Counted from the first letter of the stretch, positions 31,536-40,250 are shown. The stretch: DNA of 64,000 nucleotides from Candidatus Zixiibacteriota bacterium (GCA_016933955.1 JAFGTT010000004.1:1-64000); one strand, 5' to 3'. Notes: a model not told the origin generated them from the sequence alone. Program-made: numbers and translations.

Positions 31536-32532
31536 CCTCCTTGCCGCCGCGTCCCGAGATAACAATCTGCCCTTCCTCCTCGAGTCTTCTCACCGCTTCG
31601 ACTATACGTTGCTGAGCCGCTTCGACGTCGGAAAGCCTCATGGGCCCCATAAACTCCATTTCCTCTTTTATCATCACCGCCACACGCTCGGAGACATTGG
31701 CATAAATCTTCCCTCGGACTTCTTCCGAGGCGGCCTTAAGAGCAATCGACAGATCCTTGGTCTCCACTTCTTTGAGTAAGCGCTGGATGGAACGATCGTC
31801 AAGAAGAATTATATCGTCGAAAACGAACATCATATTTTTAATTTCAGCGGCCAGATCGGCATTATTGGCCTCAATCGACTGAAGGATATTCTTCTCGGCT
31901 GAGCTCTCTATCAGGTTTAAAATTTCGGCCATGGTTTTGGCCCCACCCGACGATGACAGATCGCCGGTATTGGTGGTATCAAAATGCCCCTCCAGGGTCG
32001 ATTCAATATCTTTCAGTATTTCCGGCGAGATTTTTTCCATGGTGGCAATCCGGAGAGCCACCTCCGACTGCAGTTCCGAGGGCAGTTCGGAGAGTACCCC
32101 GGCGGCCTGATGTGAGGCCAGTTGCGATAGAATCAGGGCAATTGTCTGCGGGTGTTCATTCTGCAAAAATTGAACCAGCTGGCGCGAATCGATATTCTTG
32201 AGGAGGTTGAATCCGGAAGTCCGGAAAGATGATTCCAGACGGGCCATAATTTCCGTGGCTTTCTTGGCCCCTACCGCCTTTTCCAGAATTTCCCGAGCGA
32301 AATCCACGCCGCCCTGGGAAATATATTTGCGGGCCATGAATATCTGATAACACTCACCGATAACTTTTTCTTCGATCTCTGCCGGAACGTCACCAAGGTT
32401 GGCGATCTCAACGGTTATTTTCTCCACATCCGATTCGGAGAGGCCTTTAAGTACCAGCGATGACACTTCGGTTCCGAAGGCTACCAGAGCGATGGCCGCT
32501 TTCTGCAAATTTGACAAATCTTCATAATTCAC
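31522..32532 (-). CDS. fliG: flagellar motor switch protein FliG
   Basis: Rotor protein that contacts MotA, 336 residues. It shows LQKAAIALVAFGTEVSSLVLKGLSE at the N-terminus, the EHPQTIALILSQL middle motif, and the C-terminal MFVFDDIILLDDRSIQRLLKEVETKDLSIALKAASEEVRGKIYANVSERVA torque domain with its charged residues. The start codon is GTG, 6 nt after AAGGTGG; it follows fliF by 11 nt. fliM and fliN are not in this window. Confidence 0.96.
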   Translation of the reverse strand: MNYEDLSNLQKAAIALVAFGTEVSSLVLKGLSESDVEKITVEIANLGDVPAEIEEKVIGECYQIFMARKYISQGGVDFAREILEKAVGAKKATEIMARLESSFRTSGFNLLKNIDSRQLVQFLQNEHPQTIALILSQLASHQAAGVLSELPSELQSEVALRIATMEKISPEILKDIESTLEGHFDTTNTGDLSSSGGAKTMAEILNLIESSAEKNILQSIEANNADLAAEIKNMMFVFDDIILLDDRSIQRLLKEVETKDLSIALKAASEEVRGKIYANVSERVAVMIKEEMEFMGPMRLSDVEAAQQRIVEAVRRLEEEGQIVISGRGGKEDVIV

Positions 32533-32543
32533 GTTGCACCACC

Positions 32544-34106
32544 TTATTCAAGCATCATCGTCTTAATGACTTTGGCAATTTCCTCGGGCTGCCCCTTGGC
32601 GGTTTCCTGCATCTGGTCTACCAATTTCTTGCGTCTCTTCTCCGGCTGGATTTTGGGAATTTCCACTTCTTCCTCTTCGACTATTGGAGTTGAACCCGAA
32701 TAAGCCGCCTTCTGCGGGCGCGCCGGGGGCAGGAATTGACCGAGGGCGGCGAACAGCTTTTTCGCTTTTTTTCGGAAATACAGAAGAGCCAGAATAGCCA
32801 GAACGACCAACCCGACTTTCTTACCAATATCCAGATAGAGCTCCTGCATATACATCTGATCCAGCTTATCCTGCTCGTAATTCATGGAAGTGTTGTCGAA
32901 AGACAGATTGGTCACTTCGATCTGATCGTTGCGCTCGGAATCGAAACCGACCGCGTTTTTGACAATAGCCGTAATGCGATCAATATCTTCCTGCGAACGA
33001 GGTTCATAGACCCGTTCGGTTACGCCTTCGGCGTTTTCCACGTCGCGATACACCCCGTCGAGCATAACGGCAATGGATAGTTTGCTGATATCACCGATTT
33101 CGCCGACAATATGTTCAACGGTTTTATTTATTTCATAATTGGTAATCGAAGATTCGATTTTTGATTCATCATTTTTTTCAGCCAGTTCTTCCTGCTTATC
33201 CTTGGCCGTTTTGGTTTCATCAGTCCGTTCCTCGCTTCGAATGACAGCCGAGTTGGGGTCATACAATTCCGAGGTCCGTTCGACCTGTTGGAAATTGAGT
33301 TTGGCGGTGACCCGGACAATAGATTTGCCTCGACCTATGACACCATCAAGCAGTGATTGGGCCTTTTCTTCGAGATATTTTTCGACATTTTGACGGACAT
33401 CCAGTTGCGAGGCCGTCAATCCGGCAATCGCGTCCATCTCCATTTTTGATGAAAGCAGATTCCCATCATAGTCGATAATAGAGATATTTTCCGGTTTGAG
33501 ACCTTCGACCGAGGAAGCCACGAGATGGCTGATTCCGGCCAATTGGCTTTTACTGAGACCGGCCGGGTTCCTGAGCTTAAGAACGACCGAGGCGGTCGCT
33601 TCTTTTTTATCCTTGGCAAAGAGCCGGTCTTTCGGCATAACGATATGGACCCGGGCGGCCTGGACATCCGATAATTGCATGATTGTCCGCATCAACTCGC
33701 CTTCCAGGGCCCGGCGGAAATTCAGATTCTGCAGAAATTCCGTCATCCCGAGATTGGACTGGTCGAAAATCGAATACCCGATGTTACCCGAACGCGGCAT
33801 ACCTTCCGAAGCCAGAGAAATCCTCAGGCGATAGACATCGCCCGACGGAACTGCAATTGTCCGACCGCCATCGGAGAGTTCGAAGGGGATATTCTGTTCA
33901 TTAAGATAATTGGTTATCTCGCCCGCTTCCGATGGATCAAGATTGGTATAGAGGGTGGCATAATTAACGCTGCCGATCCAACCGGTCATGGCAATAGCGC
34001 CGACAACGATACCGGCTGTAATGCCAATCAGCATTATCGCCTGACTGGGCGACATGGCCCGGATAAATTCGGAAATATTCCGAAAAAGCTGTTTAAAGTA
34101 TTCCAT
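32544..34106 (-). CDS. fliF: flagellar MS-ring protein FliF
   Basis: Inner-membrane ring on which the flagellum is built, 520 residues. Two transmembrane segments (about 22-42 and 428-448) enclose a periplasmic region with LYTNLDPSEAGEI, the DLYRLRISLASEGMPRSGNIGYSIFDQSNLGMTEFLQNLNFRRALEGELMRTI block and the ring-building motifs. The short cytoplasmic tail (about 450-520) binds FliG. An SD AGGA precedes the ATG. It lies between fliE (56 nt) and fliG (11 nt). Confidence 0.96.
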   Translation of the reverse strand: MEYFKQLFRNISEFIRAMSPSQAIMLIGITAGIVVGAIAMTGWIGSVNYATLYTNLDPSEAGEITNYLNEQNIPFELSDGGRTIAVPSGDVYRLRISLASEGMPRSGNIGYSIFDQSNLGMTEFLQNLNFRRALEGELMRTIMQLSDVQAARVHIVMPKDRLFAKDKKEATASVVLKLRNPAGLSKSQLAGISHLVASSVEGLKPENISIIDYDGNLLSSKMEMDAIAGLTASQLDVRQNVEKYLEEKAQSLLDGVIGRGKSIVRVTAKLNFQQVERTSELYDPNSAVIRSEERTDETKTAKDKQEELAEKNDESKIESSITNYEINKTVEHIVGEIGDISKLSIAVMLDGVYRDVENAEGVTERVYEPRSQEDIDRITAIVKNAVGFDSERNDQIEVTNLSFDNTSMNYEQDKLDQMYMQELYLDIGKKVGLVVLAILALLYFRKKAKKLFAALGQFLPPARPQKAAYSGSTPIVEEEEVEIPKIQPEKRRKKLVDQMQETAKGQPEEIAKVIKTMMLE

Positions 34107-34162
34107 TGTAAATCCTATTTATGCCTGATTGCCGATCCCATGGCAGTTCAGCTTTTTATTTT

Positions 34163-34474
34163 CTACATTGGCATACGCATGATTTCCTGGTATGCATCCA
34201 TCAGCCGATTCCTTATTTCCAGCAGCAAATCGGTTGCGATACCGGCCTCTTCTATAGCAATCATCACCTGGTGCAGATCCTCAGCCTCCCCCGTCGCCAA
34301 AAGTTCCTGGGCCTTACCCGCATCCAGATGAAGCTCATTAACCGAATCCAGCAGATTGTTGAAAAGTTCCGTAAATTTACCCTTATCGGGTTGTTCATTC
34401 GAAACCTGTCCGGGATTGAGCTGTTCCTGTAAACCGGGAACCAGCCGGCTCACTTGTCCGATATTACCGCTCAT
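34163..34474 (-). CDS. fliE: flagellar hook-basal body protein FliE
   Basis: Small export-gate/rod adaptor between the MS-ring and FlgB, 103 residues. The C-terminal half VNELHLDAGKAQELLATGEAEDLHQVMIAIEEAGIATDLLLEIRNRLMDAYQEIMRMPM is the conserved FliE core, ending in the usual MRMPM-type tail. Its ATG forms an ATGA overlap with the small unknown gene upstream, so the two are translated together. Confidence 0.94.
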   Translation of the reverse strand: MSGNIGQVSRLVPGLQEQLNPGQVSNEQPDKGKFTELFNNLLDSVNELHLDAGKAQELLATGEAEDLHQVMIAIEEAGIATDLLLEIRNRLMDAYQEIMRMPM

Positions 34475-34797
34475 AATTTCACGTCAATTTGTTTTCCAAG
34501 ATAAGAGCTATTCGTTTGTCCATCATTTGAATATGCGCCCTGCCGGGGTGCTACACCCTGGTACTTATCGAAGAATATTTCCATGGCCTGCTTTTCTTCT
34601 GCCGAAAGCATATCGACAAAAGTACCGGGCTTCAGTTGTACCGAAAGCTCCGATCCGACTTTTTCACCCTGGCCTGGAATTTGTATGGTTTCCGCCTGCT
34701 GGGCCTGTTTTTTATTTTCAGCGGCCATTCTGGTCTCCGACTGCGGCCGGTTTGTCATCTGGCGATAAGTGTCAATTCCGATTTGATTGATTTTCAT
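34471..34797 (-). CDS. uncharacterised small protein inside the basal-body operon
   Basis: 108 residues; I do not recognise the family. Visible are an N-terminus MKINQIGIDTYRQMT, a Gln/Ala/Lys-rich middle (about 15-45), the helix LSAEEKQAMEIFFDKY (about 65-80), a Gln/Ser/Asn-rich stretch, and a short last strand GKQIDVKL. No cysteine, signal peptide or membrane segment. It lies 19 nt after flgC and overlaps fliE by 4 nt, where most genomes have flgC directly joined to fliE. The beginning recalls the N-termini of some FlgM proteins, but the C-terminal sigma28-binding helices of FlgM are not apparent. Being coding is well supported by the coupled context. Confidence 0.75.
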   Translation of the reverse strand: MKINQIGIDTYRQMTNRPQSETRMAAENKKQAQQAETIQIPGQGEKVGSELSVQLKPGTFVDMLSAEEKQAMEIFFDKYQGVAPRQGAYSNDGQTNSSYLGKQIDVKL

Positions 34798-34816
34798 GGT
34801 CTATTCCCTCTAATTG

Positions 34817-35311
34817 CTAAATTTCAAGTGCATTCTTGGCCATATCCTTGGCCGCGGAAATGGCCATGGTATTGGCTTCATAGGCTCGAGATGAGGCCAG
34901 CATATCGACCATCTCGGTGACAACCTCAACATCCGGCATTTTCACGAAACCATCCTGATCGGCCTCGGGATGCGACGGATCATAAACGAGACGGAAATCG
35001 TCCGCCGGGGCCGCCTTAATATCCGCCTTCACTTCCGATAATTCGGATGTCTGCGGCAAACGCTTGGTACCGCCGGAAATATGACCGGGATCGGTACGCA
35101 CCAGACGTGATTTCGCCCGGGTCATTTCGTTGCGGAAAGAAGTCTCCCGCGTATTTTCAGCGGCGACCAGCCGTTTCCTTCGATACGGACCGCCTTCCGG
35201 GGTCCTGGTAGTTTCAGCATTGGCAATATTCTCAGCGACCACATCCATTTTCTGTCGCTGGACCGTTAATCCGGTGGCGGAGATATCAATTGATGTGAAA
35301 ATTCCCGGCAT
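34817..35311 (-). CDS. flgC: proximal rod protein FlgC
   Basis: Rod subunit, 164 residues. N-motif FTSIDISATGLTVQRQKMDVVAENIANAETTRTPEGGPYRRKRL and C-motif VKMPDVEVVTEMVDMLASSRAYEANTMAISAAKDMAKNALEI are unmistakable, with the PDDFRLVYDPSHPEADQDGFV-like segment before it. About 25 residues longer than the E. coli protein (134), due to a longer middle (about 55-95). It follows flgB by 20 nt. Confidence 0.96.
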   Translation of the reverse strand: MPGIFTSIDISATGLTVQRQKMDVVAENIANAETTRTPEGGPYRRKRLVAAENTRETSFRNEMTRAKSRLVRTDPGHISGGTKRLPQTSELSEVKADIKAAPADDFRLVYDPSHPEADQDGFVKMPDVEVVTEMVDMLASSRAYEANTMAISAAKDMAKNALEI

Positions 35312-35331
35312 AATTATTCATCCCGTTTTAT

Positions 35332-35748
35332 CTACTTGCTCTTTATGGCGTTTTTCAATCCGGTGATTTTCCTGGCCAGTATTTGCGCACCGACAGAATA
35401 ATAGATCTGGTTTCTGGCCAGATTAGCCACTTCCCGATCGACATCGACATTATTTATTCCGTTGGCATCTCTTGAATCATTGACAATAACTTCCGGGGCG
35501 CTGTTCTTATTCTGGCCGAGCGGCAGATGGGCCGGATTGGTCAGTTTTCCCGCAATATGCTCCGATTGACCCACCGCCTTTTTTAATTCGCCATGGAAAT
35601 CAATATCCTTGCTTTTGTAATTGGGGGTTGAAACATTGGCCAAATTCCCGGCAATCAATTTCTGCCTGGTCGATGATAAATCGAGGAATTTTTCCAGCAA
35701 TGGAATTCCGCTTTTATCGATTATTACATTTTTTATCAAGTTCGACAT
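35332..35748 (-). CDS. flgB: proximal rod protein FlgB
   Basis: First rod protein of the basal body, 138 residues; first gene of the operon running to fliJ. N-motif PLLEKFLDLSSTRQKLIAGNLANVSTPNYKSKDIDFHGEL and C-motif NNVDVDREVANLARNQIYYSVGAQILARKI identify FlgB. ATG 35748 is chosen: the open frame continues 13 codons upstream but into the sigma54 promoter. The SD is weak (GGCGGG, about 8 nt). Confidence 0.94.
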   Translation of the reverse strand: MSNLIKNVIIDKSGIPLLEKFLDLSSTRQKLIAGNLANVSTPNYKSKDIDFHGELKKAVGQSEHIAGKLTNPAHLPLGQNKNSAPEVIVNDSRDANGINNVDVDREVANLARNQIYYSVGAQILARKITGLKNAIKSK

Positions 35749-35770
35749 AGCATTACCCGCCAAAGCCTTA

Positions 35771-35787
35771 AGCAAAGATAATGCCAA
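35771..35787 (-). promoter_or_regulatory. sigma54 (RpoN) promoter of the flgB operon
   Basis: Minus strand TTGGCATT, 4 nt, TTGCT. The GG (35784-35785) and GC (35772-35773) are 10 nt apart; TGGCA and TTGCT match the sigma54 consensus well. The predicted start is about 12 nt before the flgB ATG. Confidence 0.8.
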
Positions 35788-35908
35788 TGTTTCAGGGCCG
35801 GACTAACATACTGCCAGTCAATTACTTACGTGCGAGATAAATTCCGGACCGGGATGTCGGTCTGGAATATAATACTCACCGAACGAGAATAATTTTCCGG
35901 AAAGGCGG

Positions 35909-36643
35909 CTACTGGCGGTACAATTCCGAGCTTGGTTCGGCCGCAGTCAGTTCCATGGTGAGAACGACAATATCGACCCGGCGATTCTGGGCCCGATTCT
36001 CAATGGTATTGTTGGGTTTCATGGGACGGAATTCACCATAACCGAGAGCCGAGATTTCGCTCGGTTTGATGGAATGGGTATTAATCAGGTAGCGAACAAC
36101 CTCAGTTGCCCGGGCTGATGACAATTCCCAGTTGGATGGATATTTATTGGTGGCGATGGGAACATTGTCGGTATGACCTTCAACCCGGATATGATTGGGG
36201 ATATCATGCAGATTATCGGAGACAATATCGAGGACCATTCTGGCCTGAGGTTCCAGATCTGCGGAACCGAGTTTAAACAGGGCCGATTCCATAATATGTA
36301 TAACCAGGCCGCGTTCTGTGATTTCGGTGCTGACCGTTTTATTATCGCCGGATTTTTCTTTTATTTTTTCACGGATTTTATCGCCGATTGAAACCAGATG
36401 CCCGACCTGCATAACTCCGCGTCCAGGTGCCGTACCTATATCATCCCCGCGCCGGACCGCGATTTCACCGCCCTTGAGAACGCCTGAAAGGGCTTTGGAC
36501 ATTTTACCGAATTTCTTGGCATCGACCTGTGACATGGAATACATGACAATAAAAAAGGCCAGAAGAAGAGTAATCAAATCGGCGTAGGTCAACAACCATC
36601 TTTCAAGATTTTCGTGGTCTTCTTTTTTGGAACGGCGTATCAT
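35909..36643 (-). CDS. motB: flagellar motor stator protein MotB
   Basis: Stator subunit anchored to peptidoglycan, 244 residues. The single transmembrane segment contains the proton-binding Asp22 in LTYADLITLLLAFF; a plug/linker region follows; the OmpA-like domain (about 110-230) has VEGHTDNVPI, YPSNWELSSARATEVVRYLI and GYGEFRPM...NRAQNRRVDIVVL. It follows motA by 6 nt, and a 160-nt space separates it from flgB. Proton rather than sodium coupling is likely but not proved. Confidence 0.95.
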   Translation of the reverse strand: MIRRSKKEDHENLERWLLTYADLITLLLAFFIVMYSMSQVDAKKFGKMSKALSGVLKGGEIAVRRGDDIGTAPGRGVMQVGHLVSIGDKIREKIKEKSGDNKTVSTEITERGLVIHIMESALFKLGSADLEPQARMVLDIVSDNLHDIPNHIRVEGHTDNVPIATNKYPSNWELSSARATEVVRYLINTHSIKPSEISALGYGEFRPMKPNNTIENRAQNRRVDIVVLTMELTAAEPSSELYRQ

Positions 36644-36649
36644 AGAGAC

Positions 36650-37411
36650 CTATTCTTCGCCGCGTAACTGGGGCGAAACGAAAGACAGCAGTTTGGTTCG
36701 GACCACCCGTGGATTATCACCCGACTGGATTGAAATAACACCCTCCATAATTAAATCCAGATTGGCCAGCTCTTCTTCATGACGAAGTTTAAGTTTGTCA
36801 CCAATTGGCAGATAACAGAGATTAGCCAGGGCCACTCCCCAGAGAGTGGCGATAAAAGCCCCGGCTATGGCCTGAGCCATACGCTCGGCATCGGACGTAC
36901 TCCCTAGCGTATGAATCAGCCCCAATACAGTCCCGATAATTCCCAGGGTCGGTGAAAAACCACCCATTTTTTGAAAAAAGAGGATTCCTTTTTTATGACG
37001 ATCCTCAGTATATGCTATTTCCGTTTCCAGAATGTTTTTCAGTACTGATGTTTCCGTGCCATCAATAACCAGCCGAATGGCTTTCCGGAAAAAGGGATCG
37101 GCGATATGGTTCATATCTTTTTCCAACCCCAAGACACCCTCTTTACGGGCTTTTTCGGACATATGGACCAACTGGTCAACCGTCTCCAGAGAATCGGGAG
37201 GCTTCCTGAAAAAGGCCATTTTTAGCAAATTGGGAATATTTCCGAGAGTCTTGACCGAGGTGGTAACAATGGTAGCCCCGATTGTGCCGCCGATAACAAT
37301 CATCATGGCAGGGGGTTGGACAATGGCGCTCAGGTGCCCGCCCTCAAGAAGAAATGAAACGATCACGGCCCCGATGCCAATTATCAATCCACCAATAGTC
37401 GCTATATCCAT
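36650..37411 (-). CDS. motA: flagellar motor stator protein MotA
   Basis: Four-helix stator protein, 253 residues. Typical are the N-terminal helix IGGLIIGIGAVIVSFLLEGG, PPAMMIVIGGTIGATIV, the cytoplasmic loop with charged residues RKEGVLGLEKDMNHIADPFFRKAIRLVIDG, and the final helices MGGFSPTLGIIGTVLGLIHTL and AIAGAFIATLWGVALANLCYLPIGDKLK. It interacts with FliG at the rotor. Likely transcribed with motB from the sigma28-like element at 37472-37498. Confidence 0.96.
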   Translation of the reverse strand: MDIATIGGLIIGIGAVIVSFLLEGGHLSAIVQPPAMMIVIGGTIGATIVTTSVKTLGNIPNLLKMAFFRKPPDSLETVDQLVHMSEKARKEGVLGLEKDMNHIADPFFRKAIRLVIDGTETSVLKNILETEIAYTEDRHKKGILFFQKMGGFSPTLGIIGTVLGLIHTLGSTSDAERMAQAIAGAFIATLWGVALANLCYLPIGDKLKLRHEEELANLDLIMEGVISIQSGDNPRVVRTKLLSFVSPQLRGEE

Positions 37412-37471
37412 AAAAAAACCAATATTTTACTACCCCGGCGGATATTTAATTTCATCCGCCGATCAATACTG

Positions 37472-37498
37472 GTATCGGCAATTATGAAATATTTTAAA
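37472..37498 (-). promoter_or_regulatory. possible sigma28 promoter of motAB
   Basis: The -10 element GCCGATAC (37472-37479) matches the sigma28 consensus at 7 of 8; 11 nt upstream TTTAAAAT is only a fair -35. The class (motAB) is a usual sigma28 target. The predicted leader is about 55 nt. Confidence 0.55.
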
Positions 37499-37513
37499 GC
37501 GGCCAGGGGCCGC
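37491..37513 (-). terminator. hairpin ending the NtrC-type regulator transcript
   Basis: GCGGCC (37499-37504) and GGCCGC (37508-37513) form a 6-bp stem with a 3-nt loop, followed on the minus strand by TTTAAAAT. The tail overlaps the -35 region of the motA promoter. T run is short, so termination may be partial. Confidence 0.5.
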
Positions 37514-37550
37514 GGAAGCCTCTAAAAAGCAATAAATTAGCCCCACTATT

Positions 37551-38903
37551 TCAGTCGTCGGTCTCAATATTGTATTCGGCCAGCTTATTCCTTATAGTTC
37601 GCGGTGTAACATTAAGGATTTCAGCAGTTTTGGTTTTATTCCCGCCATATTGCTCAAGGGTCTTGAGGATAAGATATTTTTCGCCATCGGCCAGACTCAT
37701 ACCTACCGAAATCCCTGAAATTTCATCAGCCAGTTTGCCTAAGACCAAATCGTTGGGGAAATCATTCTGGCTTAAGATGTTTGACGATGATGTAACGATC
37801 GCCCGCTCGATATAGTTCTCAAGCTCCCGGACATTTCCCGGCCAGTGATATCTCATCATCATTCGCATCACGTTTTCGTCGGCCTCGGATACCATCTTAC
37901 CATTTTCATCGTTGTACTTTTCAATAAAATGCTGTATCAGAAGCGGGATATCGCCCAGGCGCTCCCGAAGAGGCGGCAGATGAACAGGAATGACATTCAA
38001 ACGATAATAAAGGTCTTCGCGAAATTTTTCCTGTTTTATCAATTCCTTGAGATTACGATTGGAGGTGGCGATAATCCGAACATCAACCTCGATCGTAGCG
38101 GTTGAACCGACTCGCTCGAAACATCTTTCCTGTAAAACCCGAAGCAACTTGGCCTGTAAACCGGTCGGCATTTCGGAAATTTCATCAAGTAACAGAGTCC
38201 CTCCGTCGGCGATTTCGAATCGACCCTTATGCTGTTTTATGGCTCCCGTAAAAGCACCTTTTTCATAACCAAACAGCTCAGCCTCTACCAGGTTTTCAGG
38301 TAAAGCGGCGCAATTGAGAGTTATAAACGGACGATCCTTACGATCCGAGGCATAATGTATGGCCCGGGCCACCATTTCCTTTCCGGTCCCGGACTCTCCG
38401 GTTATCATAACTGTTGAGCGCGCCCTGGCGGTGGTGGCGATCAAATCGAATATCTGCCTCATCTGAGATGATTTACCGATTATATCCTGATAGCGGTTGG
38501 CCAGGTCCGATTTTAACTGGCGGTTCTCGTTTCTTAGACTGACCAATTCGGCGGCTCGTTCCACCACAATTTCAAGAGCATCAGGCGAAACCGGTTTCAA
38601 AAGAAAATCATAAGCACCCAATTTCATGGCTCTGACGGCATTTTCAACCGTACCGTAAGCCGTAACCAGGATTACCACCATTTCGGGTTGCAGTTGACGG
38701 GCTTTCTGAAGTAGTTCGATGCCATCCATATTTTTCATGCGAATATCGGAAACCACAATATCGAATGGCTTATTCTCGATTTCCTGAAGCGCTTCCTCAG
38801 CCGAAAATGCCGAAGTGACTTCGTATCCCGCCCGTTTCAGGGTTTCGGTGAAAAATTCATTGGCCAGTTTATCATCATCAACCGCCAGAACATTTATTTT
38901 CAT
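37551..38903 (-). CDS. sigma54-dependent response regulator (NtrC/FlgR/FleR type)
   Basis: 450 residues: a receiver domain with phospho-Asp53 in VVSDIRMK, an AAA+ sigma54-activation domain with Walker A GESGTGKE, the sigma54-contacting GAFTGA loop, GGTLLLDEISEMP (Walker B) and the R-finger region REDLYYRLNVIPVHLPPLRER, and a Fis-type helix-turn-helix at the end (GGNKTKTAEILNVTPRTIRNKL). It starts 15 nt after the histidine kinase gene. Position in the flagellar island and sigma54 promoters at flgB and flgF make it the likely flagellar master activator. Confidence 0.92.
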   Translation of the reverse strand: MKINVLAVDDDKLANEFFTETLKRAGYEVTSAFSAEEALQEIENKPFDIVVSDIRMKNMDGIELLQKARQLQPEMVVILVTAYGTVENAVRAMKLGAYDFLLKPVSPDALEIVVERAAELVSLRNENRQLKSDLANRYQDIIGKSSQMRQIFDLIATTARARSTVMITGESGTGKEMVARAIHYASDRKDRPFITLNCAALPENLVEAELFGYEKGAFTGAIKQHKGRFEIADGGTLLLDEISEMPTGLQAKLLRVLQERCFERVGSTATIEVDVRIIATSNRNLKELIKQEKFREDLYYRLNVIPVHLPPLRERLGDIPLLIQHFIEKYNDENGKMVSEADENVMRMMMRYHWPGNVRELENYIERAIVTSSSNILSQNDFPNDLVLGKLADEISGISVGMSLADGEKYLILKTLEQYGGNKTKTAEILNVTPRTIRNKLAEYNIETDD

Positions 38904-38918
38904 GCTATCCCTCCTGCC

Positions 38919-40223
38919 CTAATTTATATTCACAGGTATTAAAATCGAGAATTTTGTTCCCCGGCCAGGCTGCGAACAGGCACTCAGGTCCCCGCCGTGG
39001 GCCTTGACAATTTTCCAGGCAATCGACAAACCCAGACCAATACCGTTTTCCTTGGTGGAATAAAATGGAGAAAACATTTTCCGGCAATCCGCTTCGGAAA
39101 AACCCGGACCATTATCTTCAACTATAATCTGGACCAGAGTCTCGGTTCCGGCCAGTCCCAACCCCTCGGAATATTCCTTCTGCGCGTCAACCAGGGGAAG
39201 GAGTCCAAATCGAATTGTTACTTGCGTATCTTTGCCGCCGGCTTCAAATCCATTTTTTATAAGATTAAAAAATACCTGTCTGAAAAGATGTTGGTCCAGA
39301 TTGACTATCAGGTCTCCCGATGATGCCTCTAATTTGAGTTTGTCGCCGATATCCGTCGGGCCATATTCCTCGGCATAAGCAACCAGAAGAGCCGACAGAT
39401 AATTCTTTAAATCAATCGGAGATTTCTGAATTTTCTCACGCCGGGCGAAGTCGAGAAGAGTTTGAATAATTCGATTGATACTCTCCACTCCGCCGACAAT
39501 TTTCCGGGCCATCTCTTTTTTGGCCGGGTCATCTTCAAGATCGCGGGTTAGAAGTGATGCAAAACCACCAATACCATTTAAAGGGTTACGGATTTCATGG
39601 GCTATGGAAGCCGCCATTTCGCCTAACGAAGCCAAAACTTTCATTTGCGACAATTGCTCTTCCATCTTTCTCAGCTTGGAAATATCATGAAACAGCTCCA
39701 CCGCGCCGATTATCTGCCCGGATTGGTTTTTTAGAAGAGAAGTGGAAACTGATAGATTCACATCGGTTCCGTACCTGGTTTTTATCTCCTTTTCCCTTCC
39801 TTCAATTTCGTGTCCGGAATGTATGGCTTCAAGGGCGGATAATTCCGGATCTTGCGAAACCGGCATGATATCATTATATTGCGCGCCCAGAATTCCGTCA
39901 TCTGCCTCACCAAAACCAAGAATCTTTCTGGCGGCCGGATTCATATGTGATATCCGTCCGACGGAATCAATAGCCATTACTCCCGATGACAGCGAATTGA
40001 GAATGTTGTTCAAAAATTCCGTGACCGCCCGGTTTTCCCCCATTAAGACCTGAAGAGTCTTGTTGACAGCCTGTAATTCCTCGCTTTGATGAGAATACAT
40101 TTCCTTCAGAGAAAGATATTGCCGCTGGAGTTTATTGATTATCTGATTAAAGGAAGAATAGGTTTCCGCAAAACGCCCGACATCATCGGCGATTTCAACT
40201 TCCATGGCTTCCCGTTCATCCAT
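38919..40223 (-). CDS. PAS-domain sensor histidine kinase
   Basis: 434 residues, no transmembrane segment, so a cytoplasmic sensor. An N-terminal coiled coil (about 20-70) leads to a PAS domain (about 72-185), a HisKA dimerisation domain with His209 in SIAHEIRNPLNG, and a HATPase domain with NLIKNGFEAG, VEDNGPGFS, FSPFYSTKENGIGLGLSIAWKIV and GRGTKFSILIP. ATG 40223 has GAGGAG 7 nt upstream. Its response regulator follows after 15 nt. Architecture is like the kinases that phosphorylate FlgR/FleR in sigma54-controlled flagellar systems. Confidence 0.92.
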   Translation of the reverse strand: MDEREAMEVEIADDVGRFAETYSSFNQIINKLQRQYLSLKEMYSHQSEELQAVNKTLQVLMGENRAVTEFLNNILNSLSSGVMAIDSVGRISHMNPAARKILGFGEADDGILGAQYNDIMPVSQDPELSALEAIHSGHEIEGREKEIKTRYGTDVNLSVSTSLLKNQSGQIIGAVELFHDISKLRKMEEQLSQMKVLASLGEMAASIAHEIRNPLNGIGGFASLLTRDLEDDPAKKEMARKIVGGVESINRIIQTLLDFARREKIQKSPIDLKNYLSALLVAYAEEYGPTDIGDKLKLEASSGDLIVNLDQHLFRQVFFNLIKNGFEAGGKDTQVTIRFGLLPLVDAQKEYSEGLGLAGTETLVQIIVEDNGPGFSEADCRKMFSPFYSTKENGIGLGLSIAWKIVKAHGGDLSACSQPGRGTKFSILIPVNIN

Positions 40224-40250
40224 TTTGCATCTCCTCAAGGATGCCGGAAA

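Noticed and set aside
35820-35870. GACCG...CGGTC hairpin downstream of motB
   Set aside because: No T tract follows on the minus strand, so a terminator is not supported.
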